This document shows, one piece after another, positions 31,377-34,582 of a stretch of 34,582 bases of DNA (positions within the stretch are counted from its first letter, which is position 1; the number at the start of each line of letters is the position of its first letter). A model generated the notes under the pieces. It had not been told where the DNA came from. It ran no database searches and saw only the letters and a program-made list of their open reading frames with translations. The DNA comes from Neisseria lactamica (GTDB taxonomy: Bacteria; Pseudomonadota; Gammaproteobacteria; Burkholderiales; Neisseriaceae): contig JUNU01000131.1 of NCBI GenBank assembly GCA_001067655.1, positions 1 through 34,582 of the forward strand, given 5' to 3'. The position numbers and the translations under genes were made by a program.

Positions 31377-32297
31377 TTACTCTTGGACAAAAGTAACGCC
31401 GTGAAGATGGGAATTGAGGATGGCAGTCCGTAAGGCAGTCAATGCTTTGGGGCGGACGAAGTTCCGACGGTATGCCAAAACGACGCGGCGGTGCGGTACG
31501 GAGCCTGAAAACGGGATGATGCTGAACAGCAAATGGTCGTTTTCGGTCAGTGCGGTAGCGGGCATGACGCTGATGGCGAGACCGCTGGCAACCATGTGGC
31601 GGATGGTGTTGATGGAGCTGCCTTGCAGGGTGTTGGTTAGACCTTGGATTTTTTGCTTGGCGGCCAGCTCGGAGCAGCTTGATAAAACTTGGTCGCGCAT
31701 ACAGTTGCCTTCCGTCAGCAACAAAACCTGCTCTTCGCCCAACATTTGCGGGGTAACGGCATCGAGTTCTTCGAAATGGTGCCCTTTGGGGACGATGACG
31801 AAGAAAGGCTCGTCATACAGCGGCTCGGTGACGATGCCCGGCTCTTGGAAGGGTTCTGCGACTACAATGGCATCGACGTCGCCGCGCTTGAGCGATTCGG
31901 TCAGGATGTGCGTGTAGTTCTCTTCAAGCATCAGGGGCATTTTTGGCGCGGTTTCGCGCAGGGAAATGATGAGTTTGGGCAGAAGGTAGGGGGCGACGGT
32001 AAAAATCAGACCGAGTTTGAATGCGCCTTCCAATTCGTTTTGCTCTTCGCTGGCAAGGTGCTTGATCAGCTCGGCTTCTTCCAACACGCGGCGGGCTTGG
32101 GCAACGATGCGCTCGCCCGCTTCGGTGGTGATGATGTCGTTGCTGCTGCGGTCAAACAGGGACACCGACAGCTCTTCTTCCAGCTTTTTGATGGCGATGG
32201 AAAGGGTGGGCTGGCTGACAAAGCAGCGGCGCGCGGCACGTCCGAAATGACGCTCCTGCGCGACGGCTACGATGTAACGCAATTCGGTCAAGGTCAT
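31377..32297 (-). CDS. oxyR: Peroxide-sensing regulator OxyR
   Basis: OxyR (306 aa, LysR family) senses H2O2 by disulfide formation and controls catalase and related genes. The N-terminal winged helix-turn-helix is typical (ELRYIVAVAQERHFGRAARR, FVSQPTLSIAIKKLEEEL). The redox pair is visible as EGNCMRDQVLSSC, spaced nine residues as in Cys199 and Cys208 of E. coli. The gene begins 3 bases after minE and is the last of the operon. The min-oxyR linkage is known from N. gonorrhoeae. It fits with the iron-uptake and haem peroxidase genes at the left end only as a theme. Confidence 0.96.
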   Translation of the reverse strand: MTLTELRYIVAVAQERHFGRAARRCFVSQPTLSIAIKKLEEELSVSLFDRSSNDIITTEAGERIVAQARRVLEEAELIKHLASEEQNELEGAFKLGLIFTVAPYLLPKLIISLRETAPKMPLMLEENYTHILTESLKRGDVDAIVVAEPFQEPGIVTEPLYDEPFFVIVPKGHHFEELDAVTPQMLGEEQVLLLTEGNCMRDQVLSSCSELAAKQKIQGLTNTLQGSSINTIRHMVASGLAISVMPATALTENDHLLFSIIPFSGSVPHRRVVLAYRRNFVRPKALTALRTAILNSHLHGVTFVQE

Positions 32298-32300
32298 GTG

Positions 32301-32576
32301 TTAAGCCTTTTTCTGTTCCGTTTTTTGTTCAGGCAGGGTGATGTTCAATTCGAGAACGTCCATACCATCCTGTTTTTCTTGGGAAATGCGGATGTCGTCC
32401 AAAGAAACGTTGACGTATTTGGACAATACTTCCAGCAATTCTTTACGCAGGGTAGGCAGATAGTCGGGGGCTTGACCTTCTTGGGCGCGCTCTTGTGCAA
32501 TGATGATTTGCAGGCGGTCGCGTGCAACGGCGGCGGTTTTCGGTTTTCTGCCGAACAACATATCCATTAATGACAT
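32301..32576 (-). CDS. minE: Cell division topological specificity factor MinE
   Basis: MinE (91 aa) releases MinD from the membrane and drives the Min pattern that keeps FtsZ off wrong sites. The N terminus MSLMDMLFGRK (membrane-touching) leads to the anti-MinCD helix TAAVARDRLQIIIAQER (about 14-30) and the C-terminal dimer domain with VNVSLDDIRISQEKQDGMDV. The tail PEQKTEQKKA is Lys-rich. It is 3 bases from minD and from oxyR. Confidence 0.96.
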   Translation of the reverse strand: MSLMDMLFGRKPKTAAVARDRLQIIIAQERAQEGQAPDYLPTLRKELLEVLSKYVNVSLDDIRISQEKQDGMDVLELNITLPEQKTEQKKA

Positions 32577-32579
32577 GAC

Positions 32580-33395
32580 TTAGCCTCCGAACAGCCGTTT
32601 GAAGAAGCCTTTTTTCTCGGCTTCGAGGAAACGCATTTCACGGTTTTCACCCAAGAGGCGCGCGATAACGTCTTTGTAGGCTTCTGCGGCAGTCGCGCTG
32701 TCTTGGTGGATGACGGGTTCGCCGGCATTGGACGCTTGCAGGACGTTTTGCGATTCGGGAATGACGCCGATGAGAGGGATGCGCAAGATGTCGCAAATGT
32801 CTTGTACGGACAGCATTTCGCCTTTATTGACGCGCTCGGGCGAGTAGCGGGTAATCAGCAGGTGCTCTTTGACCGTGCCGCCTTGTTCGGCTTTGCGGGA
32901 TTTGCTTTGCAGGATGCCCAAGATGCGGTCGGAGTCGCGGACGCTGGATACTTCGGGGTTGGTGGTGACGATGGCTTCGTCGGCGAAGTAGAGCGCCATC
33001 AATGCGCCTTGTTCGATACCGGCAGGGGAGTCGCAGATGATGTATTCGAATCCCATTTTGTCACTGCTCAATTCCTGCATGACTTTCTCAACGCCTTCAC
33101 GGGTCAGCGCGTCTTTGTCGCGGGTTTGCGATGCGGGCAGGATGAAGAGGTTTTCGCAGTTTTTGTCTTTAATCAGGGCCTGGGTGAGCGTGGCTTCGCC
33201 TTGGATAACGTTAACCAGGTCGTAAACGACGCGTCGTTCGCAACCCATAATCAAGTCAAGGTTGCGCAAGCCGACGTCAAAGTCGATGACGGCTGTTTTG
33301 TGGCCGCGCAGAGCCAGTCCGGTTGCGATACTGGCGCTGGTCGTGGTTTTGCCTACGCCGCCTTTGCCTGAAGTTACTACGATGATTTTTGTCAC
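32580..33395 (-). CDS. minD: Septum site-determining ATPase MinD
   Basis: MinD (271 aa) is a ParA-type ATPase that binds the membrane and MinC. The deviant Walker A motif SGKGGVGKTT (Lys11 and Lys16) is at the N terminus. DFDVGLRNLDLIMG and CDSPAGIEQGA carry the switch and Walker B residues. The C-terminal amphipathic membrane helix GFFKRLFGG is present. It follows minC by 30 bases. Confidence 0.97.
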   Translation of the reverse strand: MTKIIVVTSGKGGVGKTTTSASIATGLALRGHKTAVIDFDVGLRNLDLIMGCERRVVYDLVNVIQGEATLTQALIKDKNCENLFILPASQTRDKDALTREGVEKVMQELSSDKMGFEYIICDSPAGIEQGALMALYFADEAIVTTNPEVSSVRDSDRILGILQSKSRKAEQGGTVKEHLLITRYSPERVNKGEMLSVQDICDILRIPLIGVIPESQNVLQASNAGEPVIHQDSATAAEAYKDVIARLLGENREMRFLEAEKKGFFKRLFGG

Positions 33396-33425
33396 GATGT
33401 TTCCTTTATCAAATGCTTGGAATGG

Positions 33426-34130
33426 TTAATCTGTGTCGATTGCGCTGATAACCAGGCGGTTGTCTTGCAATGAAACCTGTACGGCTTTTTTGTGCAGGTG
33501 GTCGGGCAGGTCTTGTTCGAAATTGCGGTAAATACCCGCTACGGAGACCAGTTCCGCCTGCATGGAGTGGATGAAGATGCGCGCGTTGGTATTGCCTTTC
33601 GCGCCTGCCAGAGCCCTGCCGCGCATGGGCGCATAAATATGAATGTTTCCGTCGGCAATGAGTTCCGCACCTTGGCTGACGATGCCGGTCACAATAAGGT
33701 CGCCGTTTTCCGCGTAAACCTGTTGTCCGGTGCGGACGGGGGTGCTGATGAGGACGGTCGGGTTGTTAATGACTGTTGCCTGAACGGGTGCAGGCTCTTG
33801 GTTGATTTTGGGCTGTTGCGGCTCGGATTTGTCGCTACGGCTGAAAACCAAATGGTAACGTGCTGCGAAGGATGCCCAGTATTCGCTTTCGTGGCGCAGC
33901 CCCAGAATCTGCATGCCGTAACGGGCGAAAAGGGAAATCATGGAACCGATGTCCAATGACTCGGGATGGTCAAAATCCTGCACATCCAAAACGAAGGGGA
34001 CGACATCCAATTCTTGGTATTGACCGGCGCGTTGGCGCAAAAATTCTTCCAGTTCGGTCAAGTCTGCGGTATGCAGGTGAATAGCCAGCACGTCAAGCCG
34101 GGCTGACTTTATGTCGAAGGCGGGTTTCAT
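33426..34130 (-). CDS. minC: Septum site-determining protein MinC
   Basis: MinC (234 aa) inhibits FtsZ assembly where MinD places it. The N-terminal domain (to about 105) is followed by a Pro/Gln-rich linker (EPQQPKINQEPAPVQ) and the C-terminal beta-helix with RTGQQVYAENGDLIVTG, GNIHIYAPMRGRALAGAKG and NARIFIHSMQAELVSVAG. It is the first gene of the operon minC-minD-minE-oxyR. Length is slightly below that of many orthologues but complete. Confidence 0.96.
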   Translation of the reverse strand: MKPAFDIKSARLDVLAIHLHTADLTELEEFLRQRAGQYQELDVVPFVLDVQDFDHPESLDIGSMISLFARYGMQILGLRHESEYWASFAARYHLVFSRSDKSEPQQPKINQEPAPVQATVINNPTVLISTPVRTGQQVYAENGDLIVTGIVSQGAELIADGNIHIYAPMRGRALAGAKGNTNARIFIHSMQAELVSVAGIYRNFEQDLPDHLHKKAVQVSLQDNRLVISAIDTD

Positions 34131-34487
34131 AATAGTGAGTAAATCATAAAATTTTTTAATTGTATAAGTTTACCGTGTAAATCTTGGCTATTCAATCCGT
34201 TTGGGCCGTCTGAAGTGAAATTTCCTGTATCTATCAGGTTGAAATCACGGCTGGAACACGATTGCAAGCCGATTGCAAGGTTTTGTCATGAAATGACGTT
34301 ATCTTTAAAGTTGTTTGAAGTGGCGTAAAAGCGACAACAGGTCGTCTGAAATCCGGAGCAGGCTCTGAATCTGAACGATCCGTCAACGGGATGGACAGAT
34401 TTTTTTATAAAGGAAGGTCGGTCATTGAAGGAATAAATGGTGGGATTCGGAGGTTTTTCAGGTTTAGGTGAGGCGATTTGAACCGTT
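34131..34487. other. Upstream region of minC, no gene seen
   Basis: It must hold the min operon promoter; TTATAC on the minus strand near 34165 is a possible -10 box without a good -35. GGGCCGTCTGAA at 34203-34214 is the only copy in the window with the classical GCCGTCTGAA core. AGGTCGTCTGAA lies at 34339-34350. Confidence 0.4.
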
Positions 34488-34528
34488 AAGGTCGTCTGAA
34501 AATGCGGACACCGGTTTCAGACGACCTT
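34488..34528. terminator. Inverted DUS pair
   Basis: AAGGTCGTCTGAAA (34488-34501) pairs with TTTCAGACGACCTT (34515-34528), a 14-bp stem. It probably ends a minus-strand gene lying beyond the right edge, or serves only as an uptake signal. Confidence 0.7.
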
Positions 34529-34529
34529 T

Positions 34530-34582
34530 TATAGTGGATTAAAATAAAAATGAGACAAGGCGGCAACGCCCGCCGTGTACGG
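34530..34582. repeat. Start of a Correia-type (CREE/NEMIS) repeat, cut by the window edge
   Basis: TATAGTGGATTAA at 34530 is the terminal inverted repeat of neisserial Correia elements. It is followed by AAAAATGAGACAAGGCG, similar to the usual AAAAATCAGGACAAGGCG. The other end is outside the window. Confidence 0.6.

Overview
The window is chromosomal DNA of a commensal Neisseria. The evidence is about 30 copies of the 10-mer GTCGTCTGAA, mostly in the 12-mer form AGGTCGTCTGAA. This is the mucosa-type dialect of the neisserial DNA uptake sequence (DUS), as opposed to the ATGCCGTCTGAA of gonococci and meningococci. Ribosomal, OxyR, Min, LpxB and TldD proteins of neisserial type agree with this. 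The species cannot be fixed from the sequence alone.

Layout. 1-156 is the truncated end of an IS30-family transposase. 157-463 and 1736-2279 are mosaics of small palindromic repeats. 464-4807 (minus strand) is an iron-uptake locus: an uncharacterised membrane protein, the FTR1 permease EfeU, the lipoprotein EfeO and the DyP peroxidase EfeB, led by a promoter overlapped by a Fur-box-like palindrome. 5237-6649 is a FadL/OmpP1-type outer-membrane porin. 7025-7614 is a small AT-rich island with two coupled unknown ORFs. 7657-9129 is pyruvate kinase and 9496-10011 a small unknown membrane protein.

10351-23776 is a continuous S10-spc-alpha ribosomal cluster of 28 genes: rplC, D, W, B, rpsS, rplV, rpsC, rplP, rpmC, rpsQ, rplN, X, E, rpsN, H, rplF, R, rpsE, rpmD, rplO, secY, infA, rpmJ, rpsM, K, D, rpoA, rplQ. 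It lacks rpsJ in front of rplC. It has a strong extended -10 promoter before rplC, another before rpsM, a structured gap before rplN, and a perfect 18-bp terminator hairpin after rplQ.

24228-26803 (plus) carries lpxB, an acidic unknown protein, a hotdog thioesterase and a TlpA-like thioredoxin; the last three overlap or abut. 26939-27601 is an exported SH3-domain protein. On the minus strand follow slyX and a Na+/H+ antiporter family protein, then tldD (plus). The minC-minD-minE-oxyR operon runs leftward from 34130. The right edge begins a Correia-type repeat.

Functional themes are iron uptake and oxidative defence (efeUOB, oxyR), translation and secretion (ribosomal cluster, secY), envelope building (lpxB, fadL) and division-site placement (minCDE). 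No tRNA, rRNA, CRISPR array, prophage or complete mobile element was seen. Most of the window is ordinary core genome. The least explained parts are the 149-aa protein heading the efe locus, the AT-rich ORF pair at 7025-7614, the palindromic repeat mosaics around efeB, and the structured leader and intergenic RNAs in the ribosomal cluster.
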